Part shown: positions 1 to 9,204 of the stretch, piece after piece
Numbering within the stretch: the stretch's first letter is position 1
How the letters are laid out: each line of letters starts with the position of its first letter
DNA from: an uncultured Methylococcaceae bacterium
Lineage (GTDB): Bacteria > Pseudomonadota > Gammaproteobacteria > Methylococcales > Methylomonadaceae
NCBI GenBank assembly: GCA_903859415.1
Contig: CAIOMN010000072.1
Span: 1 to 64,000 of the forward strand
Reading direction: 5' to 3'
Length of the DNA stretch: 64,000 bases
Made by a program: the position numbers and the translations under genes
The notes under the pieces: generated by a model
The model's input: only the letters and a program-made list of their open reading frames with translations
Database searches by the model: none
What the model was told of the DNA's origin: nothing

Positions 1-460
1 CACCGACTACAACAGACTTCCCCCCAGTTCTGGCTAAAGGTGAACTTTGATCAAAGCCTAGATACTCACCTTTGTCGTCAAAATAAATATCTACGGCATG
101 GACATGACTTTCGGGTAACCCCAGATATGCAGCCAAGGGCAATATTGCCTGACGTAACCCCCCACTAATAATATGTACCGTTTTTCCTTGGGACAATAAC
201 GCAGAAAACACGTCTTTAGCCCCATCAACGATTTCTGAAATGTATAAACTTGATACCCAATCAATGCTTTTTTGATTAGGTCTAATCATTGATAAACGCC
301 GCTCATAAACGGCTTCCAAAGGTAATTCACCATTCATTGCAGCGTCAGTCAACTTAGACAACTCTTCACCTAAGCCCACCCGCCTTGCAAGCTCGTCAAT
401 CCCTTCAATTTTGCTTAACGTACTATCACAATCAAAGCAGACCACATCAAAACTCATCAT
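1..460 (-). CDS. serB: Phosphoserine phosphatase SerB-like HAD phosphatase, partial
   Basis: Reading frame on the minus strand starting at one of two adjacent ATGs (460 or 457) and open to the window edge, so the C-terminus is missing. The N-terminus reads FDVVCFDCDSTLSKIEGIDE: the DxDST nucleophile motif of HAD-IB phosphatases followed by the EGIDELA stretch typical of phosphoserine phosphatases. About 105 residues in, a HIISGGLRQA stretch matches HAD motif II (SGG). A GAGG Shine-Dalgarno sits 2 nt before the first ATG and 5 nt before the second, which favours the second. The enzyme would dephosphorylate phosphoserine in serine synthesis. The missing part should carry the motif III Lys and the motif IV DxxND. 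A different HAD-IB phosphatase is possible. Confidence 0.8.
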   Translation of the reverse strand, partial: MMSFDVVCFDCDSTLSKIEGIDELARRVGLGEELSKLTDAAMNGELPLEAVYERRLSMIRPNQKSIDWVSSLYISEIVDGAKDVFSALLSQGKTVHIISGGLRQAILPLAAYLGLPESHVHAVDIYFDDKGEYLGFDQSSPLARTGGKSVVVG

Positions 461-570
461 TACCTCAAAGCCAGTATTGGCATATTACGCATCATGCCCA
501 TCGGCTTTTGCTAGCAATCCATAATAAGCATTTTTCACAGCAGGCTTGCCTGAAAAAGACTTTTAATTAA

Positions 571-599
571 AGCACACAGTTTAACAGCTTTGCTATAAT
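571..599 (+). promoter_or_regulatory. Candidate sigma70 promoter for the thioredoxin-hemJ pair
   Basis: A perfect TATAAT lies at 594-599, 25 nt before the ATG of the thioredoxin-like gene. The -35 position at 571-576 (AGCACA) is poor, so the promoter would be weak or activator-dependent. It lies in the gap between the divergent serB-like gene and the plus-strand pair. Confidence 0.4.
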
Positions 600-624
600 C
601 TCGGTATTACCAAGTGAGCTCCTT

Positions 625-1161
625 ATGCAAAAGCAAGAACACACGCCAGCAATTCAAATTAAGCAACGCTTTAATGCTTTTAAATTCGCACTATTAGCCG
701 CTATTTTATTGATACCAGCCTACCTGATCATCAAACAGGCTACACCTAAAGCACCAGCGGTTAGTTTTTCAACCATTACCGGACAACAAATCGCTCTAAA
801 AAAACTGCAGGGCAAACCCGTCATTGTCGCATTCTGGGCAACTGATTGCCCGGAATGTCTTAAGGAAATACCTCTATTCATTGACCTGTACCGCCAGTTT
901 CATAAACAGGGCTTAGAAATTATAGCCGTTGCCATGCCTTATGATCCTCCAAACCACGTGATTACACTCGCTAACGACTTACACCTACCCTATTCAATTG
1001 CTTTGGATTTAAGCTCCGAAATCACTCACGCCTTTGGTGATGTAGAATTAACGCCCAGCACTTATTTAATTCGTCCAGATGGCTCAATTGAAACCCACTA
1101 TTTAGGCGCCTTTAATCTCACTGAATTAACAACCCGTATCGAAACTCTCCTCAAAGGATAA
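625..1161 (+). CDS. TlpA/ResA-type membrane-anchored thioredoxin-like protein
   Basis: 178 aa. Residues about 20-38 form one hydrophobic segment, an uncleaved anchor or signal. The thioredoxin fold follows, with the active-site segment FWATDCPECLKEIP (CPEC redox pair, around residues 75-78) and the cis-proline region LTPSTYLI. This layout is that of TlpA/ResA periplasmic thiol-disulfide reductases, used in cytochrome c maturation or metal-site assembly. Only 3 nt separate it from hemJ, so the two are probably cotranscribed. Its specific substrate cannot be read from sequence. Confidence 0.85.
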   Translation: MQKQEHTPAIQIKQRFNAFKFALLAAILLIPAYLIIKQATPKAPAVSFSTITGQQIALKKLQGKPVIVAFWATDCPECLKEIPLFIDLYRQFHKQGLEIIAVAMPYDPPNHVITLANDLHLPYSIALDLSSEITHAFGDVELTPSTYLIRPDGSIETHYLGAFNLTELTTRIETLLKG

Positions 1162-1164
1162 CTT

Positions 1165-1590
1165 ATGCTCTGGCTCAAAGCGCTACACTTAATATTTATG
1201 GTCACCTGGTTTGCAGGTTTATTTTATTTGCCCCGTTTATATGTTTATCATGCCATGAGCACCGATGAAATCAGTAACGAGCGCTTTAAAGTCATGGAGC
1301 GTAAATTGTTTTACGGCATCATGACACCCGGCATGATCATTACCTTTATCTTTGGTATCTGGATGTTAATTGATTACGCCTGGGGTATTTATGGCACCAG
1401 TGGTTGGTTACATGCCAAATTAGGGTTACTCGTTTTAATGTTGGTCTACCACTACTTTTGTGGCGTATGGTTAGTTGATTTTAAACAGGATCGCAACCAA
1501 CATAGCCATGTCTATTATCGCTGGATGAATGAAGTTCCCGTTCTATTCTTGGTCGGCATTATTATTCTAGCCGTTGTTAAACCTTTCTAA
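1165..1590 (+). CDS. hemJ: Protoporphyrinogen IX oxidase HemJ
   Basis: 141 aa, four predicted membrane helices. The N-terminus MLWLKALHLIFMVTWFAGLF carries the conserved His of the HemJ/UPF0093 family, followed by LPRLYVYH and the ERKLFYGIMTPGM stretch. The length matches the family (about 140-150 aa). HemJ converts protoporphyrinogen IX to protoporphyrin IX in haem synthesis in bacteria lacking HemG or HemY. It follows the TlpA-like thioredoxin in one transcription unit, a plausible pairing of haem supply with thiol redox, and converges on modE with a 12-nt gap. Confidence 0.9.
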   Translation: MLWLKALHLIFMVTWFAGLFYLPRLYVYHAMSTDEISNERFKVMERKLFYGIMTPGMIITFIFGIWMLIDYAWGIYGTSGWLHAKLGLLVLMLVYHYFCGVWLVDFKQDRNQHSHVYYRWMNEVPVLFLVGIIILAVVKPF

Positions 1591-1602
1591 TGAAAAACAA
1601 AC

Positions 1603-2412
1603 TTAGATAACACCAATCATTACTGCATTACTTTTAAATAAGGCATGGGCTGAAATACCAAGTTTCAAGCCCATTTCCTCAACACTGACCTGACTGATAA
1701 TAGCGACAAGACTATCGCCACTCGGTAAATGTATCACTACTTCTGCATCCACTTCATCTTCTTGCAAGCGAACGACTTTGCCTCTTAAACAATTACGGGC
1801 AGAGAAACTATAATTATCTGGATCTGTCGCTATAATGATCTCCGGATCGTTAATCAGCAAAACGATATCACTGCCAATATTTAAATCGAGTTGCTTAAGC
1901 TCAGATAACGAAATAGCGGCTGCCACCAACTCCCCGCCTTTCAATTTGACCACAACTTCCGCATTCACTGTTCCCTGATCAATCTCAATGATGGAGCCAA
2001 ATAACTGATTAGTTGCACTGGTTTTTATCACCAAGCGCTTAAGCAACATCTGTGTTACAGGATCATCGGCTAAAGCTTGATTAACTTCTAGCAAAAACTG
2101 CTTATGCTGTTGATCAATACGTGTAAAAAGTTGCAGTAATGAACGCCCGGCTGTCGTCAAGTTAGTTCCCCCGCCTTTAGCGCCCCCAGTCGCTGTTGAA
2201 ATCAATACCTTAGGCGCCAGATTATTTGCTCGCTCTATCATCTGCCAAGCGCCTTTGTAACTTAAACCCACTTGTTTAGCCGCTTGATTAATCGAACCAC
2301 TCTGATCTATCGCTTTTAGCAATCCAATCATACGGCTATCTAATGAACCGACTAATCGGAGCTCACCTTCGAACCAAGAGGCCGTTAATTGTTTTTTTGA
2401 TTTTTTGGGCAT
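1603..2412 (-). CDS. modE: Molybdate-responsive transcriptional regulator ModE
   Basis: 269 aa, the normal length for full ModE. The N-terminal LysR-like winged helix (about residues 20-105) contains the helix-turn-helix SGSINQAAKQVGLSYKGAWQ and the GGAKGGG wing. The C-terminal half has two Mop/TOBE molybdate-binding domains, each with an SA(T/R)N motif: SATNQLFGSIIEI and SARNCLRGKV. ModE binds molybdate and then represses uptake genes or activates molybdoenzyme genes. No modABC transporter is in the window. It is divergent from the di-Mop protein at 2595, so the shared 182-bp gap probably holds its operator. Confidence 0.93.
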   Translation of the reverse strand: MPKKSKKQLTASWFEGELRLVGSLDSRMIGLLKAIDQSGSINQAAKQVGLSYKGAWQMIERANNLAPKVLISTATGGAKGGGTNLTTAGRSLLQLFTRIDQQHKQFLLEVNQALADDPVTQMLLKRLVIKTSATNQLFGSIIEIDQGTVNAEVVVKLKGGELVAAAISLSELKQLDLNIGSDIVLLINDPEIIIATDPDNYSFSARNCLRGKVVRLQEDEVDAEVVIHLPSGDSLVAIISQVSVEEMGLKLGISAHALFKSNAVMIGVI

Positions 2413-2594
2413 ATCACTATCTAACTATTGTAAAAGGTTAATAATTTCTTCATGCTGGTTAACATATATACAATTTTCGTTATTTACTTTTAAACTCAAC
2501 GATATATACTAAAGTACGATTCTGACCACCATCGAATTAATCAATTTTTACGTTGTCAGTTAACCTTGTAAAAGCAAATTAAGGAAAATCCGTC
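2413..2594. promoter_or_regulatory. Divergent modE/molbindin promoter region with candidate ModE half-sites
   Basis: 182 bp of AT-rich sequence between two divergent molybdate genes. It holds CGTTATTT at 2478-2485 facing an AACG at 2497-2500, and a CGATATATA at 2500-2508 followed by TACGAT at 2515-2520. These resemble the CGnTATATA-type half-sites of ModE boxes, but no perfect palindrome is present. Assignment rests mainly on context. Confidence 0.35.
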
Positions 2595-3023
2595 ATGAAA
2601 GCAAGCGCACGCAATCAGTTTATTGGAATTGTCAGTGATGTACAAATCGGCTCAGTGAATGCCGAGGTTTATATTTTTCTAAAGGGAGGAGAAACCATCG
2701 TTGCATCAATCACGAAAGAGTCCCTTGAGTCATTAGCCATTAAACCTGGCATTGAAGTGCTTGCGCTGGTCAAAGCACCTCAAATCATTATTGTTACCGA
2801 TTTCGGCGGCTTCAAAGTGTCAGCACGTAATCAATTAAAAGGTGTCATCACCCAAGTAAAGTCCGGCGCAGTCAACACCGAAATCGATATTGAATTAAGC
2901 GGTGGACAAGCGATTGCAGCTACAGTTACCAATGACAGCGTTGAAACTTTAGGTCTAAGAAAAGGTGAAACTGTCACCGCCATATTTAAAGCTGGGGCCG
3001 TTATTTTAGCCGTCGCCAGTTAA
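2595..3023 (+). CDS. Di-Mop molybdate-binding protein (molbindin)
   Basis: 142 aa made of two tandem Mop/TOBE domains of about 70 aa. Each begins with the SARNQ motif (KASARNQFIGIV and KVSARNQLKGVI) and contains a VN(A/T)E strand and a GG(E/Q) turn. Molbindins of this form bind molybdate or tungstate oxyanions in the cytoplasm as storage or buffering proteins. The two domains resemble those at the C-terminus of the divergent ModE. A GGAAAA Shine-Dalgarno precedes the ATG. Confidence 0.88.
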   Translation: MKASARNQFIGIVSDVQIGSVNAEVYIFLKGGETIVASITKESLESLAIKPGIEVLALVKAPQIIIVTDFGGFKVSARNQLKGVITQVKSGAVNTEIDIELSGGQAIAATVTNDSVETLGLRKGETVTAIFKAGAVILAVAS

Positions 3024-3031
3024 ACGCAAAA

Positions 3032-3070
3032 ACTCGATAACCCTCCTCTTTTTCCAGATTGTTATCGAGT
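3032..3070. terminator. Inverted repeat between convergent genes
   Basis: Perfect 10-bp arms (3032-3041 and 3061-3070) separated by 19 nt lie between the end of the molbindin gene and the 3' end of ratA. The right arm contains the ratA stop codon. No clear U-run follows the second arm on either strand, so it is a hairpin shared by convergent transcripts rather than a classic intrinsic terminator. Confidence 0.45.
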
Positions 3071-3502
3071 GACTTTATAACGAACCACAGCCTGCTTATG
3101 AAAGCAGTCAATCATTGAATCACAGACTTGTTTAAATAGCCCACCTAATGCAAGGTCCAGTAACATATTAGAAAACTGAAATTCAAAATGCAGCGAGATG
3201 ATACTCTCATTAACATCAACAGGAGTAAATCGCCACACGCCTTTAAGCGCTTTAAAAGGCCCCCGCTCCAGGTTAATTGCAATGGAACGACCCTGCTCTA
3301 AAGTATTAAGTGTCGAAAACTTAAAACCCAGCTCACCTTTTGCGATCTTCATCGTCGCTTTTGATTGGTTATCGACCTGATCATAGACTTCGGCAAACGT
3401 GCATAATGGAATAAATTGAGAGTACGAGTTAATATCGTAAACCAAATCAAACATCTGCTCAGCTGAATAAGGAACTCTAACCTGTTTATTGATACTGGAC
3501 AT
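3062..3502 (-). CDS. ratA: RatA/COQ10-like START-domain protein
   Basis: 146 aa, single START/polyketide-cyclase-like domain. The N-terminus (VRVPYSAEQMFDLVYDINSY, then FIPLCTFAEV) and the ERGPFKALKGVWRF segment are typical of the RatA/COQ10 family. Members bind ubiquinone and support respiration; E. coli RatA was also reported to interfere with 70S ribosome assembly. In gammaproteobacteria ratA usually sits next to ratB and smpB; neither is visible here. The polyferredoxin gene lies 8 nt upstream in the same direction. Confidence 0.88.
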   Translation of the reverse strand: MSSINKQVRVPYSAEQMFDLVYDINSYSQFIPLCTFAEVYDQVDNQSKATMKIAKGELGFKFSTLNTLEQGRSIAINLERGPFKALKGVWRFTPVDVNESIISLHFEFQFSNMLLDLALGGLFKQVCDSMIDCFHKQAVVRYKVTR

Positions 3503-3510
3503 AATGTCTG

Positions 3511-4890
3511 TTACATACGCATGGACATTGGAAGCGTAAACAGAATAATATTCAGCAGCCCCAAACAGCCCATCAAAACAGCATAAGGCTTAAACGTTGA
3601 CCATACTACCTCACCTGTATAGTAGGTGTTAGCAATACGATAGACGATATACAAAGAACCCAAAAAGCCTAACCCCACTAACCCAAACTGCATCACCTGA
3701 ATCATTGGCGTACTCACGAGTGCAGCCGAAGCACCGTGTGAATCAACCCCAAAGAGTGCCAGCCCGGTATATAAGATAGATTTACCTTCTGCTAATAAAT
3801 GAAAAAGGTTATGAGAGATATGCGCGGCTAAGTCCAAGGCAATAATGGCATAACCAAACCGGGTAAAATTTTCTACAAAAGTCGAGTGATTACTCTTGGC
3901 GGCCACTAAAGAAGCCCAACTTAATAACGAAACAGGCAAAATAATAGCGAAGATAAATGTAATGGTGAAATTAACATAATAACTGGTCGTGCCGGTCACT
4001 GATTCCAGCCAAGCAAGCGTACCCGCCCAAATGTCAAGCATCGTTACATTTTGTACAAACACAATACCCATAATAACAGCCGCTAAAAAAGCTGCTTCAA
4101 CTCTGGGCTTACGCACAAACCATAACTCTTTAGTCGGTGGACGAAGGGTCAATTGAATTGAATCATTCGGACAGTTTTTTAAACAATCACCGCAGAGTAC
4201 ACAGTTAGCACTTGATGCCATGACCCGTGGAAATTCAAAGACTGGACAGCCCGGAATAGCCTCAGTACCATTATAACAAGCAGCGGTATCGCATTTAGCA
4301 CAAACCTCAGGGGTTCCATGCAAAGAGAGCATGCCAGCTTGAGCGTAATTACCCGCTAATCCACCCAAAAAACAGATATGTCGACAAAACATACGACGTT
4401 CAAAGAAAGCGCCTGAAGTGATCACGGCGGTGGTAAGAATCATCAGTAAAACACCTGATCCCAGAGGGCTACCCACGATACCCCAGACATGATCGCTCCA
4501 GGTAATAAAAATAAATGAGGCATCAATAATCCAGATACCATATTTCTTTAAGAACTTAGGCACCGGCTTATTATTACCAACAAACCGCTGAACTAAATCA
4601 TTGACCGTAGCAAATGGACAAATAGCACACCAGAACCGTCCCAGAAACAGAAAAATAATCGGAATAACCGGCCACCAAAACACCCAGGTGAGTGCAGTAC
4701 CCAAGTTGTCATGTGCTTTACTAGGCCCTAAAAAAAGCTGGTAGATAATGACTACAAACAACAACAGAGTCGGCCATTGAATAATACCCGGATACCAGCG
4801 ACTGCGTAAAAAAAGATTTAGCCACTTATATTTAAGAAGGTTTCCTTCTGTAAGACAAGAAGGGCTAGGCTCTGAAATTGGAGTAGTCAT
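3511..4890 (-). CDS. NapH/NosR-like membrane polyferredoxin
   Basis: 459 aa with about ten membrane helices. Helix-flanking Cys motifs (WCAICPF near residue 90, FCRHICFLGG near 168) match the CxxxCP-type signature of NapH, NosR and RdxA/CcoG proteins. A cytoplasmic iron-sulfur segment follows, with CVLCGDCLKNCPN for one [4Fe-4S] cluster and a CAKCDTAACYNG-GCP segment for a second. Such proteins carry electrons from quinol or cytoplasmic donors across the membrane to periplasmic metalloenzymes or metal-loading systems. The gene ends a three-gene minus-strand group with the Met/His-rich protein at 4909, which points to a periplasmic copper or redox job. The exact partner is unknown. Confidence 0.75.
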   Translation of the reverse strand: MTTPISEPSPSCLTEGNLLKYKWLNLFLRSRWYPGIIQWPTLLLFVVIIYQLFLGPSKAHDNLGTALTWVFWWPVIPIIFLFLGRFWCAICPFATVNDLVQRFVGNNKPVPKFLKKYGIWIIDASFIFITWSDHVWGIVGSPLGSGVLLMILTTAVITSGAFFERRMFCRHICFLGGLAGNYAQAGMLSLHGTPEVCAKCDTAACYNGTEAIPGCPVFEFPRVMASSANCVLCGDCLKNCPNDSIQLTLRPPTKELWFVRKPRVEAAFLAAVIMGIVFVQNVTMLDIWAGTLAWLESVTGTTSYYVNFTITFIFAIILPVSLLSWASLVAAKSNHSTFVENFTRFGYAIIALDLAAHISHNLFHLLAEGKSILYTGLALFGVDSHGASAALVSTPMIQVMQFGLVGLGFLGSLYIVYRIANTYYTGEVVWSTFKPYAVLMGCLGLLNIILFTLPMSMRM

Positions 4891-4908
4891 ATTAATTATC
4901 CTGGTAAA

Positions 4909-5463
4909 TTAGGTAGAAACTGCGTTGCGCTTAGCTACAGAGGCAGACCAAATGACCAATGCATTTAGACAGGCAAACCCCAACAAAACAACTAAAGCCG
5001 TTGAGTTTCTAGCCACTTCGACTGGAAAATCAACGGCAAACATCTGTCCATTAATGCTGAAATGAGTGCTCAGAACCCAATCTCCGTCCATTGAAAAAGG
5101 AATTATACCAAAGTAGTTACCTGTTTTATTTAGCACTTCTTTGTATAAAACCACGGTTGGCACACTAACCATGTTCGACATATCATGTCCATGCTCACCC
5201 ATATCCATATCACTCATGCCTTGCATGCCGTTAACTTCAACGTGTGCTGTATCGATCGACACCCCCATTTTATCAGTGATTTTGATACGCACTGGCACCG
5301 ACCCCACTTTAGCGGCCTCGATAAAAAACAAACTGACTTGGTAACCACCAACTGATGATGTCAAGACATCACCACCCGACGCCAAAACTATGCGGGGTAG
5401 TAGCATCACTAGACAAAGCCACAATACATTGAGTAAAGCACCATCTGTTCTTTTTTGAGTCAT
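4909..5463 (-). CDS. FixH/YtkA-like membrane protein with Met/His-rich loop
   Basis: 184 aa. An N-terminal signal or anchor (about residues 10-28) is followed by an extracytoplasmic beta-rich domain resembling FixH/YtkA proteins (VPVRIKITDKMGVSIDTAHV) and a C-terminal helix (about 155-175). Between strands lies a Met/His-rich segment, GMSDMDMGEHGHDMSNM, suited to copper binding. It sits 18 nt upstream of the polyferredoxin and just downstream of the methyltransferase. A role in copper handling for a periplasmic or respiratory enzyme is inference. The family assignment rests on fold-like sequence and size, not a strong signature. Confidence 0.6.
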   Translation of the reverse strand: MTQKRTDGALLNVLWLCLVMLLPRIVLASGGDVLTSSVGGYQVSLFFIEAAKVGSVPVRIKITDKMGVSIDTAHVEVNGMQGMSDMDMGEHGHDMSNMVSVPTVVLYKEVLNKTGNYFGIIPFSMDGDWVLSTHFSINGQMFAVDFPVEVARNSTALVVLLGFACLNALVIWSASVAKRNAVST

Positions 5464-5488
5464 AGCCTACCCCAATGAGTGATAATGA

Positions 5489-6262
5489 TTATACAGTTTC
5501 TTCAACCAACACCGGCTTACGCGCTCTGTGACAACCCAGCATACCGGAAAATATACCCTTAGACGCGACCTCACAATAGCCCTTCTCTTCTAACAGAATG
5601 GTCAATTCTTCGGTTGAATAAAATATTTCTAACGCTTCAATAAAATATTGAATCAGATTCAACGCAGCGGGACTACTACGAAACAGAAAGCCCGTTCCGG
5701 CTAAACACAAGCGCAAATAAGCATAATAGAGTTTTTCAACGATCTTATTGCTAGGTCGCAACATATCGCAATGATAAAAATGCCCACCGGGCTTAAGCAC
5801 GCGATGAATTTCACTGAACATGTGGGTAATTTTTAAATGCCGTGAAGCAAACTGTAACGTCACCACATCAAAATGATTATCCGGAAAAGGTAGGCTATGT
5901 ACATCAGCAATCACACTATTAATGGTAAAACCTAGCCGTTCCGCACGTTGCCTGCCTACTTCCTGCATATCCGTACTACGATCAATGGCATGTATTTCAA
6001 GGGTCGGTTCGCGCTTAAGCAACGCAATACCTATCGCATTAGTACCTGCACACACATCAAGCACTTTTTGTTTCGGCTGCAACTCAAACATAGACATGAA
6101 GCAACTTAAGAACCAGTTCCAACAGCCTAAACTAGCCACTTGATTGCCCCGATCATAATAAGGAGCAATGTTTTTAAAGGCGTCATTAAGCTGTTGTGAC
6201 CAAACCGCACTAAAAGCGGATTCTCGGACTTGCTCTCGTTTGGTCAAGGGTGGTAAAGACAT
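5489..6262 (-). CDS. UbiE-like class I SAM-dependent methyltransferase
   Basis: About 257 aa. The SAM-binding motif I is VLDVCAGTNAIGIALL, with the acidic motif II end at IHAIDRSTDM, the post-I motif VIADVHSLPFPDNHFD and the HRVLKPGGHFYHCDM strand, all typical of UbiE/COQ5-type methyltransferases. An in-frame ATG lies at 6271, but the AGGA Shine-Dalgarno would be only about 2 nt from it. Starting at 6262 gives about 10 nt spacing, so I chose that. The next two genes on this strand encode the FixH-like protein and polyferredoxin. It could methylate a quinone precursor, but it differs from canonical UbiE and its substrate is unknown. Confidence 0.75.
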   Translation of the reverse strand: MSLPPLTKREQVRESAFSAVWSQQLNDAFKNIAPYYDRGNQVASLGCWNWFLSCFMSMFELQPKQKVLDVCAGTNAIGIALLKREPTLEIHAIDRSTDMQEVGRQRAERLGFTINSVIADVHSLPFPDNHFDVVTLQFASRHLKITHMFSEIHRVLKPGGHFYHCDMLRPSNKIVEKLYYAYLRLCLAGTGFLFRSSPAALNLIQYFIEALEIFYSTEELTILLEEKGYCEVASKGIFSGMLGCHRARKPVLVEETV

Positions 6263-6472
6263 AGAATACATTTCCTTTTAAATAAAATAGTTGAATTATT
6301 ATTGGACTATACTAGCAATCAGCAATCATACTTACACTATAGTAATATTTTACACCTTAGATATAGGTATGTTCGATTACTGAAACAGGTAGACCTATCC
6401 CTTTCAGGGTAATGCAACATCTCCTTTATTGTCAAATGAAACATCACTAAAACTTTTAGACAAATAATCACT

Positions 6473-7471
6473 GTGAAAAAAATACTGCCTATTGTCCTTA
6501 TTTTAACTACCCTTGCAGGAATTGGATGGCTTTATCAAACCCATCATGCTAAAAAGGAAGGAACACTTGTACTTTACGGCAATGTGGATATAAGAGAAGT
6601 CAATCTGGGTTTCCGTGTCGGAGGCAGACTTTCGAAACTCATGTATGATGAAGGTGACAAAATTAAACAGGGTGAAGTCATCGCTCAACTGGATAATGAA
6701 CCCTACCAAAATCAAGTCGCCAATACCATCGCACAAGTCAATTCTCTAAAAGAGCGTTTAAAATTAAAAGAAGCCGGTAACCGTCCACAAGAAATTGCTC
6801 ATGCCAAATCGTTAGTCCGAGAGCAAGAAGTTGCCACGGCCAATGCTAAGCAAGTCTTTCAACGTTCACAAAGAGCACTGTTGATTATGGGTATTTCGAC
6901 CCAAGATCGTGATAATGCAGAAATGGTCTATCAAGAAAGTGAAGCACGCCTCGCTGCCGCAAGACAAAACCTTGCCCTACTTGAAGAAGGTTTTAGAATT
7001 GAAGATATCGCCCAAGCCAAGGCAGACCTTGCACAAGCAGAAGCCGCTTTGGCCAGTGCCGAACTTCAGGTAAAAGACACCGTATTAACAGCGCCTTCTG
7101 AAGGCATCATTTTAACTCGCGCTCAAGAAGCAGGTGCCATTCTACAATCAGGCGCAACTGTTTTTACCGTCTCTTTACAACACCCGGTCTGGATTCGTGC
7201 TTATGTACATGAACCCGATCTAGGCCACATACATCCCGGAACTCTAGTTGAAATTTATACGGACACACAACCTGACAAACCGTATAAAGGTCAAATTGGA
7301 TTTATCTCTCCACGTACTGAATTTACGCCTAAGTCGGTAGAAACAACAGAACTTCGCACGTCACTGGTCTATCGTTTACGAATCGTTGTAAAAAATCCTG
7401 ATGAAGCCTTACGCCAAGGTATGCCTGTAACTATCAAGCTGATTGCAGATCAATCAGCCGTACCCAGTTAG
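6473..7471 (+). CDS. ybhG: YbhG-type HlyD-family membrane fusion protein
   Basis: 332 aa, close to E. coli YbhG in length. An N-terminal anchor (residues 3-20) is followed by a split lipoyl/beta-barrel domain (FRVGGRLSKLMYDEGDKIKQ), a long Ala/Glu/Gln-rich alpha-hairpin (about 85-200), and the second half of the lipoyl motif (VLTAPSEGIILTRAQEAGAI). The start is GTG with no strong Shine-Dalgarno. It bridges the inner-membrane ABC permeases and the outer-membrane factor encoded downstream. The 200-bp gap upstream, shared with the divergent methyltransferase, should carry the promoter. No CecR-like regulator is adjacent. Confidence 0.9.
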   Translation: MKKILPIVLILTTLAGIGWLYQTHHAKKEGTLVLYGNVDIREVNLGFRVGGRLSKLMYDEGDKIKQGEVIAQLDNEPYQNQVANTIAQVNSLKERLKLKEAGNRPQEIAHAKSLVREQEVATANAKQVFQRSQRALLIMGISTQDRDNAEMVYQESEARLAAARQNLALLEEGFRIEDIAQAKADLAQAEAALASAELQVKDTVLTAPSEGIILTRAQEAGAILQSGATVFTVSLQHPVWIRAYVHEPDLGHIHPGTLVEIYTDTQPDKPYKGQIGFISPRTEFTPKSVETTELRTSLVYRLRIVVKNPDEALRQGMPVTIKLIADQSAVPS

Positions 7472-7482
7472 GCTCAGCCTTT

Positions 7483-9204
7483 ATGAGTGAAGCACTGGTT
7501 ACTCTTGAGACTGTCCAAAAGATATTTCCAAATGCCAAGAAACCCGCATTAACAAATCTTTCTGCAGAACTATGGCCAGGTCGGATTACGGGGTTAGTCG
7601 GGCCAGACGGAGCAGGAAAAACCACGCTCATCCGCTTAATAGCCGGACTACTAACCCCCACTGCAGGCACCATTCGTGTCACTGGACTTGATCCTATTCA
7701 GGATGCAACGGAATTACATAAAACCATAGGCTACATGCCACAAAAATTTGGCCTTTATGAAGACTTAACAGTCCAAGAAAACCTGGAACTCCATGCGGAT
7801 TTACGAAACGTGATAGGTGAAGATCGTAAAGCAACCTTCAAACGCCTGCTAGACTTCACTGATTTGTCTCCATTCACCACCCGACTGGCAGGAAAACTGT
7901 CCGGAGGGATGAAGCAAAAACTAGGTCTCGCTTGTGCATTACTTGGAACCCCCCGATTACTGCTCCTTGATGAACCCGGTGTAGGCGTTGACCCCATCTC
8001 ACGACGAGAGCTATGGAAAATGGTTCATAACCTCATTGACCAAGGAATTACCGTGGTTTGGAGCACCGCCTATCTTGACGAAGCGGAGTTGTGCGAAGAA
8101 GTGTTACTTATGAATGAAGGCCAATTGCTGTTTTATGGCAAACCAGAAGAAATGACTAACCGTATTCGTAATCGCAGCTTTCAGATTCGTAATCCCAGCG
8201 GCAGTAGAAGACAATTACTTGAGCGTGCATTACGCCACCCCAAAGTAATGGACGGTGTTATACAAGGTCATCATGTCAGGCTGGTTCTACGTGCGAATTC
8301 CACTCCTCTAGATTTGCTTGAACTGGATGCGGGCGAAAATGCAGAACTCATTCCTGTTAATCCTCGCTTTGAAGATGCCTTCATTGAAGTGTTAGGAGGA
8401 GGACCCGGCGGTGACTCCGTCTTGGCGCAACGACTTCAACCTATTGAGGGTGATGACAAGACCATTATCGAAGCGATTGAACTCACAAAAACATTTGGTA
8501 CCTTTACTGCCACTGATCACGTCAACTTCGCCGTAAAACGTGGCGAGATTTTTGGCTTGCTTGGCCCAAATGGCGCCGGCAAATCGACTAGCTTTAGAAT
8601 GATGTGTGGTTTGCTTTCACCCAGTTCCGGCACTGCAAGAGTATTAGGCATTGATCTGAAGAAAAGTGCCAGTTTGGCACGACAACAACTGGGTTATATG
8701 GCACAGAAATTCTCTCTCTACGGGAATCTGACCGTGCACCAAAACCTGAACTTCTTTTCAGGTGTTTACGGTTTAAAAGGTCATCGGCAAAAAATGATCG
8801 TCAATGACATGATCGAGATCTTTAAGTTACAGCCTTTTTTACATGCCACACCTGACACACTGCCCCTGGGCTTTAAACAACGTTTGGCGTTGGCCTGCGC
8901 CGTAATGCATGAACCGCCCATTCTTTTTCTTGACGAACCGACCTCGGGTGTCGATCCGGTCACACGCCGAGAATTCTGGACACATATTAACGGCATGGTT
9001 GAAAAAGGCGTTACCGTGATGGTAACCACGCATTTTATGGACGAAGCGGAATACTGTGACCGCATCGCGTTAGTGTTTCGAGGTAAAATCATCGCCGCAG
9101 GCACGCCCGATCAACTTAAAAGCGAAATCGCCACCCCTGAAAATCCCGACCCGACCATGGAAGATGCCTTTATTGCCTTGGTACAAGAACAAGTTCATGA
9201 ATAA
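7483..9204 (+). CDS. ybhF: YbhF-type tandem ABC ATPase
   Basis: 573 aa containing two complete nucleotide-binding domains. The first has Walker [10 protein letters not shown] (about residue 40), signature [12 protein letters not shown] and Walker [14 protein letters not shown]. The second has Walker [10 protein letters not shown] (about 362), a divergent signature [12 protein letters not shown] and Walker [14 protein letters not shown]. The two domains power the YbhS/YbhR ABC-2 permeases. The second-domain LPLGF in place of LSGG is a known kind of deviation in this family and suggests unequal sites. The stop overlaps the start of the first permease by 8 nt. Confidence 0.93.
   Translation: MSEALVTLETVQKIFPNAKKPALTNLSAELWPGRITGLVGPDGAGKTTLIRLIAGLLTPTAGTIRVTGLDPIQDATELHKTIGYMPQKFGLYEDLTVQENLELHADLRNVIGEDRKATFKRLLDFTDLSPFTTRLAGKLSGGMKQKLGLACALLGTPRLLLLDEPGVGVDPISRRELWKMVHNLIDQGITVVWSTAYLDEAELCEEVLLMNEGQLLFYGKPEEMTNRIRNRSFQIRNPSGSRRQLLERALRHPKVMDGVIQGHHVRLVLRANSTPLDLLELDAGENAELIPVNPRFEDAFIEVLGGGPGGDSVLAQRLQPIEGDDKTIIEAIELTKTFGTFTATDHVNFAVKRGEIFGLLGPNGAGKSTSFRMMCGLLSPSSGTARVLGIDLKKSASLARQQLGYMAQKFSLYGNLTVHQNLNFFSGVYGLKGHRQKMIVNDMIEIFKLQPFLHATPDTLPLGFKQRLALACAVMHEPPILFLDEPTSGVDPVTRREFWTHINGMVEKGVTVMVTTHFMDEAEYCDRIALVFRGKIIAAGTPDQLKSEIATPENPDPTMEDAFIALVQEQVHE

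Noticed and set aside
385..570. Small plus-strand open frame near the left end
   Set aside because: It is antisense to the serB-like gene start and its composition shows no protein family.
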